Assembly: GCA_945900795.1 (NCBI GenBank)
Contig: CAMDJN010000004.1
Location: forward strand, 1-51,079
Origin: Rickettsia typhi
GTDB lineage: Bacteria; Pseudomonadota; Alphaproteobacteria; Rickettsiales; UBA1997
Length of the DNA: 51,079 bases
Reading direction: 5' to 3'
Below the pieces are notes generated by a model. That model was not told where the DNA came from. It was given only the letters and a program-made list of their open reading frames with translations, and made no database searches. A program made the translations under genes and the position numbers. Positions 20,764 to 29,638 of the stretch are shown piece by piece (position 1 is the first letter of the stretch; each line of letters starts with the position of its first letter).

Positions 20764-22178
20764 GTTTTATGAATCTTTTTTGAGAATTTTTTTGTTGTTT
20801 TTCCTTCGAAAGGATTTTCGCTTTTACGTAGCACTAGACGTATTGGAGTAAATGCAAGATCAAAATATTCTCGTAAAGAATTTACCAAATAGCGTTGATA
20901 CCCACCCTCTAGAGGCTTGATATGATTGGTAAAAACCGCAAATGTCGGGGGACGTTTTTTAATTTGTGTCACATATTTTAATTTAATCGCCTTTCCCTTA
21001 AACATTTTCGGAGCATGCGTTATCTCCGCTATCTTTAACCACTCAAACAGTTTTGCTGTCGGAATGTAAGTTTGCCATTGATCATAACTCTTTAGTGCAA
21101 AGCTCAAAAGTTTCTCCACATTGTAACCAGTTTTAGCAGAGATCCCAACTATTCCTGCCCCATCAATTTCAGGAAAAACTGCTTGGATTTGTTTCCGCAC
21201 TTCACGTAAAAACTCCTCCTTATCACGCGAAACCGAATCTATTTTATTGATCGCAAAAACTATCGCGCGACCTTCTTTTAAAACTTCAGAAGCTAAGGCA
21301 ACATCCTGATGATCCAGAAGCGAATTCGCATCAAGCAGCAATATTACCACTTGCGCAAAACGTATTGCTCTAAAGCTATCAGCGGCAGAGAGTTTTTCTA
21401 AACCTTCGATGATATTGGCTTTCTTTCTGATCCCAGCTGTGTCTATGAAGCGAATTTTTTGACCGAGAATTTCATGATCAATAGCAATTGAATCGCGTGT
21501 AATGCCGGCCTCGGGACCGACGATCATTCTTTCTTGCCCTAAAATTTTATTTAATAAAGTTGATTTACCAGCGTTCGGTCTGCCTATGATCGCGATTTGT
21601 AACTGCGATTTTTCATCGTCATTTTCTTCGTTAAGATGAGAAAATTTCTTTTCATATTCTTCAATTTCAGGTGCAATTTTTTCATATAAATCACCAAATC
21701 CCAACTTGTGTTCAGACGAGATTGCAACTGGCTTGTCGAAGCCTAGTCGGTAATATTCCTTTGCAAAAGTCTCATGATTAAAATTTTCACATTTATTGAC
21801 TAAGAGGATGGTTTTCTTACCCGCCTTCCTGATCCATTTTGAAAAATGTAAATCCTTTTGGGTAACTCCGTCTTGTCCATCAATCACAAATAAACACAAA
21901 TCAGCATCCGCAACCGCAAGCGCTGTTTGCTCAACCATTCTTTCTTCTAAAGTTTTTTCTGATGCGAGATCGCCAAAAGAATTTGGGCGGAATTCATTTT
22001 CTAAACCCGCAGTGTCAATCGCGATAAATTCAAGCGGGCCGAGTTTGGCCCTGGCTTCTTTACGATCTCGCGTCACGCCAGGCCTGTTATCCGTAATGGC
22101 AAAACTTTTTCCGATTAGCTTGTTGAACAAAGTTGATTTGCCAACATTTGGTCTTCCTATGATTGCGATCTTGAACAT
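20760..22178 (-). CDS. der: GTPase Der (EngA)
   Basis: Two G domains: [18 protein letters not shown] and [18 protein letters not shown]. Confidence 0.98.
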   Translation of the reverse strand: MFKIAIIGRPNVGKSTLFNKLIGKSFAITDNRPGVTRDRKEARAKLGPLEFIAIDTAGLENEFRPNSFGDLASEKTLEERMVEQTALAVADADLCLFVIDGQDGVTQKDLHFSKWIRKAGKKTILLVNKCENFNHETFAKEYYRLGFDKPVAISSEHKLGFGDLYEKIAPEIEEYEKKFSHLNEENDDEKSQLQIAIIGRPNAGKSTLLNKILGQERMIVGPEAGITRDSIAIDHEILGQKIRFIDTAGIRKKANIIEGLEKLSAADSFRAIRFAQVVILLLDANSLLDHQDVALASEVLKEGRAIVFAINKIDSVSRDKEEFLREVRKQIQAVFPEIDGAGIVGISAKTGYNVEKLLSFALKSYDQWQTYIPTAKLFEWLKIAEITHAPKMFKGKAIKLKYVTQIKKRPPTFAVFTNHIKPLEGGYQRYLVNSLREYFDLAFTPIRLVLRKSENPFEGKTTKKFSKKIHKT

Positions 22179-22194
22179 GATTTGTATTTATTTT

Positions 22195-22230
22195 AGTAAC
22201 CTCTGAAATCCCAGTTTTTCAAAGGTTACT
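22195..22230 (-). terminator. Palindromic hairpin downstream of lptD; member of the CCTCTGAAAAA..TGGATTTTT..GAGG repeat family
   Basis: AGTAACCTCTGAAA-TCCCAGTT-TTTCAAAGGTTACT, 13 of 14 stem positions paired. Confidence 0.8.
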
Positions 22231-22241
22231 TTATGTGGTGA

Positions 22242-24455
22242 TCACAAATTTTTGAATGAAAGAGTCACGTTGTAAGTTTTTTGTGGCCTTAACTGATCAC
22301 TAGGGTTCATCTCTACTACCGAAATCCCGAATGTTACGCAACAGCCGCTACGATTAATACCATAGGATCGAGATATGATTCTGTCGCGAGCAATATCTTT
22401 GGAAATGGTGGCAGAAAGTTGGACTTTTTTAGTTATATTCACTTTAGATGAGATTGATGCTTGCTCTATCTCATTAGGATTTTGCTTACTTTTTCGCAGT
22501 AGAAGATAGCCGACTGAGGCTGTAAAATATTCAGAATTAAATGAGCTGGATACTTGATTTACATCGTTTCGATAGTCGGACTGATCCAATTGAAACGAAT
22601 AGATAATCGAGAAATATTTTTGCGCCACATATGAGGCCTGTCCAACTACGCTTGATTTGTTATCCTCTGCAAATCCTCTAATTGCAACATCTTGTACTTC
22701 CTCACTTCTTTTGTAGCTCTGCCCCGCAATTAATCCAAATTCTCCGTAATAGTTAAAAAGCGATGTTTTTGCACCGTAGCTTATACGCTCTCCCGCTTCG
22801 TTTCTATCAAAACCTGCGATACGATCCGTCACGAATAAATTACTGATCGTAAGTTCAGAGCTGTTACTGTCTTCGTTTGGCAATTTGCCGACATCGGTTT
22901 TGTATGAACTGGCAACAAAGTTTGCCATAGGTTCAAACATGAAAGCGCTAGATCTATTCTTTTTGATCAGAGGCAATTTCCAATTAAGTGATATTTCGGG
23001 CTTATAGGTTGTGGCTACGTTATCGTAATTATTATTTCGTTCCTGATGTTTGAAATTGTTTTCAACCGAGTAAAAATCACCCTGGAATTTTGAGTCAACA
23101 TTGAATAAATTTCCCTGAAAATTTAATGGAAGATTTACCTCTGGAGTCAAAGAGGCGCGACGATATTGCAAACCGTCTACGCGCATTAAACTTACCGCAT
23201 TTGATGATAGAGAGAATCTTTCATTAAATAATCTTGGCTTGCTTTCGATGTAAGAATCTAATTCTGGTAAAGCTGTCACTGCTGATTTTTCTGCTGTTGG
23301 AAATTCCAATTCTTGAATTCTGATGGTTTTGATCGCGTGATAATCGCGGCCATGAATGTAATCAAGATTGACCCTGGAAACGGTATACCCTACATAGTTG
23401 AAATTGTAGTCGCGGTAATAGTTTCGATCTCCGACATTGTTAATCGCAAAATCTAAACCGGAATTTTTAGTAAAGTCGAATAGGCCTTTACTAAGAAGGC
23501 CGAAGCGATATTCTTTAGTGGCTTTGTTCGCAGAATTCAGAGTTGTTGAATTTGTTTTCAACTGGTTATTAGCAAGGTTTAAATCGACGTTATACTCACC
23601 GTAAGCAGTTTCGTGACGGAAGTCATTTGCAATCATTTTTTGAGCACTATCGATAGCAAAGAATGGCGTAGTTACTAAATCCATATGTGGTGCTATGTTA
23701 GTATAATACGGAGTTCTAATACCAAGACCGAGGTTAGTACTTTTTGTATAGTATGGCGCCAAGAATCCTGATTGCCTTTTTCTTGCTGGAAGCGGACTTT
23801 GAATAAATGGTGTGTAGAATACGGGTATGTCATATATCCTAATAACTCCACCCTTACTTCTAGTCATTTCATCTCCACGATCAATCGTGGTCTCTCTCGA
23901 TTTAATCGAAATAACATCTCGTTTTTTTCCAGCTAATTCATAATTTTCTTCGATGTCTGGATTAGGACAAATGGAATAAATCGGATTCTTTAATACTGTA
24001 ATTATCGGGCTTCGACGTTCGATTTGAGGAGATGAGAGATACGAGCCATCGTTAAGAATAATTTTTCCGTTAAAGAATTTTCCCCTGGCAAAATCATCAT
24101 CCATCTCGAGTCGCAAAGCCAACAGGTTGCCAACTTCAATATTCTTAACATAAACATTTCCTATTGCCCTGATTAACCCGTTATCCTTGTCGTAGATCAT
24201 TTTATCAGCGTAAATTACGCTCCCACCCTTGCTAACCTCAGCATTTCCAGTAGCGGTCATAATGTTTGTGGCCTGATCCCCATCAACATTATTAGCTTTC
24301 AAGACCATTGGTAGAGAGTCAGATTTGGAGCTTGTTTTAGTAAGAGCGGGAGCGGAAAGAGAAGATGAGATGGGAAGGATTGACAGAATGATGCTCAGCG
24401 CCGTGAGATGTGCGAATAGTTGGAGAAATTTAGGATTTACCTTCTTACAGGTCAC
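22242..24455 (-). CDS. lptD: LPS-assembly protein LptD
   Basis: N-terminal OstA-like domain (KANNVDGDQATNIMTATGNAEVSKGGSVIYADKMIYDKDNGLIRAIGNV) and IYDIPVFYTPFIQSPLPARKRQSGFLAPYY. Confidence 0.93.
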   Translation of the reverse strand: MTCKKVNPKFLQLFAHLTALSIILSILPISSSLSAPALTKTSSKSDSLPMVLKANNVDGDQATNIMTATGNAEVSKGGSVIYADKMIYDKDNGLIRAIGNVYVKNIEVGNLLALRLEMDDDFARGKFFNGKIILNDGSYLSSPQIERRSPIITVLKNPIYSICPNPDIEENYELAGKKRDVISIKSRETTIDRGDEMTRSKGGVIRIYDIPVFYTPFIQSPLPARKRQSGFLAPYYTKSTNLGLGIRTPYYTNIAPHMDLVTTPFFAIDSAQKMIANDFRHETAYGEYNVDLNLANNQLKTNSTTLNSANKATKEYRFGLLSKGLFDFTKNSGLDFAINNVGDRNYYRDYNFNYVGYTVSRVNLDYIHGRDYHAIKTIRIQELEFPTAEKSAVTALPELDSYIESKPRLFNERFSLSSNAVSLMRVDGLQYRRASLTPEVNLPLNFQGNLFNVDSKFQGDFYSVENNFKHQERNNNYDNVATTYKPEISLNWKLPLIKKNRSSAFMFEPMANFVASSYKTDVGKLPNEDSNSSELTISNLFVTDRIAGFDRNEAGERISYGAKTSLFNYYGEFGLIAGQSYKRSEEVQDVAIRGFAEDNKSSVVGQASYVAQKYFSIIYSFQLDQSDYRNDVNQVSSSFNSEYFTASVGYLLLRKSKQNPNEIEQASISSKVNITKKVQLSATISKDIARDRIISRSYGINRSGCCVTFGISVVEMNPSDQLRPQKTYNVTLSFKNL

Positions 24456-24477
24456 AGCAACATAGTTTAGAAATTCT

Positions 24478-26040
24478 TTAGCAAAGTCCTAACCGTTTCG
24501 GACGACACCTTCTGACCCAAATTGCAATGATCATCCTGGTGACAATTATTGCAGAAAACATGGAGGCGATGATGCCTATTGAGAATGTTACGGCGAAGCC
24601 TCTAACCGGACCGTTACCAAATGCGTAAAGGAAAAATGCTATTATGAGAGAAGTTATGTTGGAGTCTGTGATGGCGCGGAATGCCTGACTAAATCCCTGT
24701 TCAATAGCGATTAGAATTGGTTTTTTATCACGAAGTTCCTCTTTGATTCTTTCAAAAATCAAAACGTTGGCATCAACTGACATGCCCATTGTTAGCACTA
24801 TACCAGCCATTCCCGGTAAAGTTAAAGTTGCGCCCAGTAATGCCAAAACTGACAAAATGATGGTGATGTTTACAAAAAGAGCGACATTGGCAATGAATCC
24901 AAAAAATCCGTAAAACAGCATCATAAAACCCGCTACAAAAGCCATTCCGAACAAGATTGAGATGGCGCCACTTTTGATTGAGTCAGTACCAAGAGATGGT
25001 CCGACTGTTCTTTCCTCAATAATTTTAAGTGGAGCTGGAAGTGCTCCAGCTCTAAGTAGAAGCGCGACTTCGCCAGCTTCTTTTATCGTAAAGCTTCCAG
25101 AAATAACGCCAGAACCTTGATTGATTACAGTATTGATTTGAGGTGCTGTAACAACCATTCCATCCAGAACAATTGCGAAAAATTTGCCGACATTTTCTCT
25201 GGTAATTTGTGCAAATTTCTTAGTACCAAGATCGTTAAATTTAAACGAAACCGCAGGTTTTCCCTCGTAATAAGTTGTATTGGCATCAACCAGTAAATCA
25301 CCGCTAAGTACAACCTCTTTTTTGATCAGGTAAATTCTTCCTTCGGAATCTTTTAGTTTTTCGAGATTGAAATCCATCACGCTACCAACTTGAGGAGAGA
25401 ATGTTCTTTCATCAACAAAATGGAATGTCATTTTGGCGGTCTTGCCGAGGATATTTTTTAGCTCTGAGGAATCTTTAACCCCAGGAACTTGTAATAAGAT
25501 TCTATCACTTCCTTGTGCCTGAATAACAGGTTCTTTAGTGCCGCTTTCGTCAATTCTGTGACGAACAATTTCAATCGATTGTCGAATCAGATCCTTTCTG
25601 ATTTGAGCAATGCGTTCTTTGGAAAAATAAATTTCGAATCTGCCATCAGTATCATTAATTTCGATTTGGCTGCTGATTTTTTTTACCAGTTTTGTTACCA
25701 AGCTTCTTTGGGTAATGTCTAAAATTGTGAAGGTAACTTTATCACCATCGAGGATTGGTAAGGAATGAATCGACTCATCATGAAAAGAATTTTTGATCTC
25801 ATCTTTTAAATTACGCATTTGTTCTCTGGCGTAATAATCAAAATCTATCTCAAGCATTAATTGCGATCCGCCACGCAGATCAAGGCCGAGATTTACATTA
25901 TGATTTGGTAAAATCTTCCTAACCTTTTGTATAATTGGAGAAGTGGTTTCTTGCGGTAACATGGATGGAAGCGCAAACCATAAGGATAAAAAGCATATAG
26001 AGGTGATGAATGCTATTTTTATTTTTGAAAAGTTTAGCAT
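24478..26040 (-). CDS. secD: Protein translocase subunit SecD
   Basis: NLGLDLRGGSQLMLEIDFDYY; MSVDANVLIFERIKEELR. Confidence 0.97.
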   Translation of the reverse strand: MLNFSKIKIAFITSICFLSLWFALPSMLPQETTSPIIQKVRKILPNHNVNLGLDLRGGSQLMLEIDFDYYAREQMRNLKDEIKNSFHDESIHSLPILDGDKVTFTILDITQRSLVTKLVKKISSQIEINDTDGRFEIYFSKERIAQIRKDLIRQSIEIVRHRIDESGTKEPVIQAQGSDRILLQVPGVKDSSELKNILGKTAKMTFHFVDERTFSPQVGSVMDFNLEKLKDSEGRIYLIKKEVVLSGDLLVDANTTYYEGKPAVSFKFNDLGTKKFAQITRENVGKFFAIVLDGMVVTAPQINTVINQGSGVISGSFTIKEAGEVALLLRAGALPAPLKIIEERTVGPSLGTDSIKSGAISILFGMAFVAGFMMLFYGFFGFIANVALFVNITIILSVLALLGATLTLPGMAGIVLTMGMSVDANVLIFERIKEELRDKKPILIAIEQGFSQAFRAITDSNITSLIIAFFLYAFGNGPVRGFAVTFSIGIIASMFSAIIVTRMIIAIWVRRCRPKRLGLC

Positions 26041-26063
26041 GTTTTTACTGAATCTGATTCAAC

Positions 26064-26189
26064 ATACCGATCTTTTTTATCAGACTCGGTAATGGGGGAT
26101 CCCCACAATGTTTTAACTTTTGTGGGTCGCGACTCATGTCGCGTAAAAATACAAAACTATGCAGAAGGCCAAAGGACTTTGGCATAGTT
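26064..26189. repeat. Composite intergenic hairpin element, copy A (secD-yajC spacer)
   Basis: TACCGATCTTTTTTATCAGACTCGGTA...GTGGGTCGCGACTCATGTCGCGTAAAAATACAAAACTATGC..hairpin; shared with 27352-27505 and 32978-33095. Confidence 0.7.
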
Positions 26190-26580
26190 ATTTTTTTTGA
26201 TGCTCTTTTTTTGTTTTTATGACTTTCGTTTCCTTGTCCTTCTTTTTTAGTAAGTCAGATATAGAGCTCTTGAGCATTACTACATTTACTCCGTTTGCAA
26301 TCTCAAGCTCCACATGACCATCATTTTTATTAAGGCCCTTGACGACTCCAAGAATGCCTGAATTCGTAATGACACGATCTCCGATTTTAAGATTATCAAC
26401 CATCAAGCGGAGGTCTTTTATTTTTTTACTTTGGGGACGAATGATCAAAAAATAAAAAATCACAAATATCAGAATCAGCGGAGCGAAACTAAGCAATGAT
26501 GAGTCCCGAGACATTATGCCTCCACTAGAAGTTGTTGGTGTTTGTGCGATTGCTTCGCTGGTAAAAAAATTATTTGTCAT
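26188..26580 (-). CDS. yajC: Preprotein translocase subunit YajC
   Basis: FAPLILIFVIFYFLIIRPQSKKIKDL; GDRVITNSGILGVV. Confidence 0.95.
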   Translation of the reverse strand: MTNNFFTSEAIAQTPTTSSGGIMSRDSSLLSFAPLILIFVIFYFLIIRPQSKKIKDLRLMVDNLKIGDRVITNSGILGVVKGLNKNDGHVELEIANGVNVVMLKSSISDLLKKKDKETKVIKTKKEHQKK

Positions 26581-26631
26581 GTTTTAATATATTTAAATTT
26601 CGAGATGTGCCAACTAAGAACTCGTCCTAAG

Positions 26632-26823
26632 CTAATCGCTTTTCAAAAGTAATTCTTTAAGCCTATCCACATTTTCCTGCTCTTGTTCTTTTGTTTTTTC
26701 TTCCGACTTGTTTGGATCTGGCATTTCATCGAAATTAGGTGGTAAAAGAAGCGGGTCTTCCGGTTTATTTCCACCGCAAGAAACAACGGACAATAAGAAA
26801 GCAACGAAGAGAATTTTTTTCAT
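26632..26823 (-). CDS. Small putative lipoprotein
   Basis: Signal peptide with lipobox-like LLSVVSCGG; start overlaps the lspA stop. Confidence 0.6.
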   Translation of the reverse strand: MKKILFVAFLLSVVSCGGNKPEDPLLLPPNFDEMPDPNKSEEKTKEQEQENVDRLKELLLKSD

Positions 26824-27338
26824 TTTTTTTGCGGATGGAATGTAAGGAAATCATCGAGCAGTAATATTGCAACCCCGATAAATACACAGGAATCAGCCAA
26901 GTTAAAAGCTGGCCAGTGATAGGTTGCGATATGAAAATCTAGAAAATCGGCGACTGCGCCATTTTGTATTCGATCAATCATATTGCCCAAAGCGCCACCA
27001 ATTATGAGACCGAGAGCGTAAGTGTAATGTTTTTTTTCATTTTGAAAAAGCCAAAATAAAAGGCCAAGTGCAATGAAGCCTTGTATTGCAGAAAATATCA
27101 CTTGGCTATGTTTCAAGCTATTAAACATGCCAAAACTTACGCCGTAATTCCATACGCGCACTAAACTAAAAAAGCTAAAAACCCTTACCTCTGACTCGAA
27201 TTCAAGACCGCCTTCCAACACCCCGTTTTCTATGAAATTAAAGATTATTTCTTTGGTCAGTAAGTCAAAAAATGCTACAAGGCAGGAGATAAAAACTCCT
27301 AAAAAAAACAGTTTTTTGATTTTTAAAATGGACAGCAT
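26820..27338 (-). CDS. lspA: Lipoprotein signal peptidase
   Basis: GLIIGGALGNMIDRIQNGAVADFLDFHI...WPAFNLADSCVFIG catalytic motifs. Confidence 0.96.
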   Translation of the reverse strand: MLSILKIKKLFFLGVFISCLVAFFDLLTKEIIFNFIENGVLEGGLEFESEVRVFSFFSLVRVWNYGVSFGMFNSLKHSQVIFSAIQGFIALGLLFWLFQNEKKHYTYALGLIIGGALGNMIDRIQNGAVADFLDFHIATYHWPAFNLADSCVFIGVAILLLDDFLTFHPQKK

Positions 27339-27351
27339 TTTGCTAAAAAAT

Positions 27352-27505
27352 TATACATGTGAACAACATGTATACCAAGCGCGATTGAAGATACCGAGCT
27401 ATGTTTGGTATACTAGGACTCTGCAAGCCAAGAATTCTTGGGGGTGCGACTCGTGTCGCCTACAAAACAAAACTATACCCATCAACTTTTTGAAGTTGAT
27501 GGGTC
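27352..27505. repeat. Composite intergenic hairpin element, copy B (lspA-fmt spacer)
   Basis: TATACATGT-GAACA-ACATGTATA hairpin; CCAAGAATTCTTGG; GCGACTCGTGTCGCCTACAAAACAAAACTATA; CCCATCAACTT-TTTG-AAGTTGATGGG perfect hairpin at 27478-27503. Confidence 0.75.
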
Positions 27506-27555
27506 ATGGGCAAGGGGGATAATTTTTTAATTTTTAATTTTTTTAAAAGCTAAAT

Positions 27556-28473
27556 ATGAAAATAATCTTTATGGGCACGCCTGAGTTTGCATGTCCTACA
27601 CTGGAAAAAATTATATCGGATACAGATTTTGAGATTGTCGCCATATACACAAAAGAACCTAAAATAGCGGGTCGCGGGCATAAGTTAACCAATTCTCCAA
27701 TTCACGAATTGGCATTAGCGCACGACTTAAAGGTGATTACACCAAAAACTTTACGAGACCAGGTAAGGCAGAAAGAGTTTACCGATTTACAGGCTGACAT
27801 TGCAATAGTCGTGGCTTATGGACTGATTCTTCCAACAGAAATATTGAACGGTACTAAGTTTGGCTGCGTAAATATTCATCCCTCACCTTTACCGCATTGG
27901 CGTGGAGCTGCGCCAATTCAGCGTCAAATCATGAATGGAGATGTTGAGAGTGGCATTACCATCATAAAAATGAACGAAGGAATTGATAGCGGAGACGTGA
28001 TTTATCAGGAAAATTTTTTACTTAATTTAGATGAAACTTATCAAAATTTATCAAAAAAATTATCCGTAATGGGAGCTGAAATTTTGGTAAAAATTTTAAA
28101 AAAGAATCCCGATGGTAAATTTATTCTAACCAGGCAAGACGACGCTCTGGCAACTTATGCCTCAAAAATAGAAAAGATGGAATGCGAAATTGATTGGAAA
28201 AGTTCTGCTAAGGAAATCGAAAGAAAAATTCGCGGCTTAAGCGGATCGCTTGGAGCATATTTCAACAATGATGGTGAGAAGATAAAAATTCTTTCCGCAA
28301 AAATAATCGAGGAAGATTCGTGCAAATTTGCGCCGGGAGAAATTATTGATGACAGGCTTTCGATTCAGTGTAGTAAAGGAGTTATCAGGCCAATAATTTT
28401 ACAAAGACAGGGGAGGAGGGCGATGGATTTGCGTGAGTTTCTGTTGGGGTTTAATGGCGCCTCTCAAAAGTAA
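27556..28473 (+). CDS. fmt: Methionyl-tRNA formyltransferase
   Basis: MKIIFMGTPEFACPTLEKI; NIHPSPLPHWRGAAPIQRQIMNGD. Confidence 0.98.
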   Translation: MKIIFMGTPEFACPTLEKIISDTDFEIVAIYTKEPKIAGRGHKLTNSPIHELALAHDLKVITPKTLRDQVRQKEFTDLQADIAIVVAYGLILPTEILNGTKFGCVNIHPSPLPHWRGAAPIQRQIMNGDVESGITIIKMNEGIDSGDVIYQENFLLNLDETYQNLSKKLSVMGAEILVKILKKNPDGKFILTRQDDALATYASKIEKMECEIDWKSSAKEIERKIRGLSGSLGAYFNNDGEKIKILSAKIIEEDSCKFAPGEIIDDRLSIQCSKGVIRPIILQRQGRRAMDLREFLLGFNGASQK

Positions 28474-28507
28474 AAAAATTTCGGTATAATTTAGAGTTTT
28501 GGTGCAT

Positions 28508-29638
28508 TCACAGCTCCCTCAGCTTTCCCAAAACATCCTCATCTTCAAGATCAAATTTTGTCATTTCATCGCATTTTGAACTCATATTTGTCACCGCTTT
28601 CCAGATGAGCGTGCCGGAATCCCTCTGACAAGAAATCGCATATTTTTGCCTTAGCTTTGTTAGTTCCAGCTTACTGTAAAGCCCCTCTTTTGAATTAATC
28701 GCTCTTACATTTTTTTCTCGTATCGCATCATTCTCTGCGGATTCCTTACTTGGAGAACGAAATTTTTCTATGTCGATAATGCCGAGAGAGGCCAGGCTAA
28801 GACCGTTGGCGTAATCCCCCCTTTTTTTCGTATTTTCAATTTCCCAATTCGTACGATCTTCTTCTCGCAAAAAATCATCAGGAAATTCTGTATAAGCCAT
28901 TTTCTGACATTTTTGTTTTTCCAGTAATGTCTGATCAAATTTCTGCTTCTCTAACTTGTCGCGACAGGTTTGGGCTTTATCCTGGGCGGCTTTGCATTTC
29001 TTAAAATTTTTACTATAAACGCCGAATTGAACGCAGGTCGGATATTTTTCCCTTGCAGATTCATTGAGTTTCATCGTGCGCATCACTCTCTGATCAACGA
29101 TAAAACTGAGATTGTATAGATCGTTTTTATATCCCTCATATTGAGGATTGTAGAAGGCTGGAGCTGATCTCTGATTTTCTAAAAGAATTTTTCTACAGGC
29201 AAAATATTCATCTGCTTTTTCCTGATTATTTGTTTCGATTTCAAAGCCCATAATCAAGCATTGTCGATGATGGTGATCATCAACTTTTTTATTCTCGAAT
29301 TCCAGCTCCGTTCCAGGATTCTGAAATAATTTGATAGAAATTTTTGAAATCAGGTCGGTGATTTCAAGATTATATTCCACATCTTCACGGGAAATTTCTT
29401 CGCGTTTTTTGCCCTTCGCAACAGATATCCGGCATCTCCAGTAAAGCGGGTTCTGCTCCGTTTCTTCATCGTTACGACCAAAGTTAAGAGAATAGCAAAA
29501 TCCGTGATCTTCCTCTTCTAGAATTTGTATTTGTTGCGTATCGGAGAGTATAAAAAAATTAGGCACGCTTTTGCTGCAGGATACAAAAAGCACGAAGAGT
29601 GAAGCGCTGATTGTGATTTTTAACGCTCTATAAATCAT
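28508..29638 (-). CDS. Putative lipoprotein of unknown function
   Basis: Signal peptide with lipobox-like LFVSCS; start overlaps the 3' end of the fixI ORF; no family recognised. Confidence 0.6.
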   Translation of the reverse strand: MIYRALKITISASLFVLFVSCSKSVPNFFILSDTQQIQILEEEDHGFCYSLNFGRNDEETEQNPLYWRCRISVAKGKKREEISREDVEYNLEITDLISKISIKLFQNPGTELEFENKKVDDHHHRQCLIMGFEIETNNQEKADEYFACRKILLENQRSAPAFYNPQYEGYKNDLYNLSFIVDQRVMRTMKLNESAREKYPTCVQFGVYSKNFKKCKAAQDKAQTCRDKLEKQKFDQTLLEKQKCQKMAYTEFPDDFLREEDRTNWEIENTKKRGDYANGLSLASLGIIDIEKFRSPSKESAENDAIREKNVRAINSKEGLYSKLELTKLRQKYAISCQRDSGTLIWKAVTNMSSKCDEMTKFDLEDEDVLGKLREL

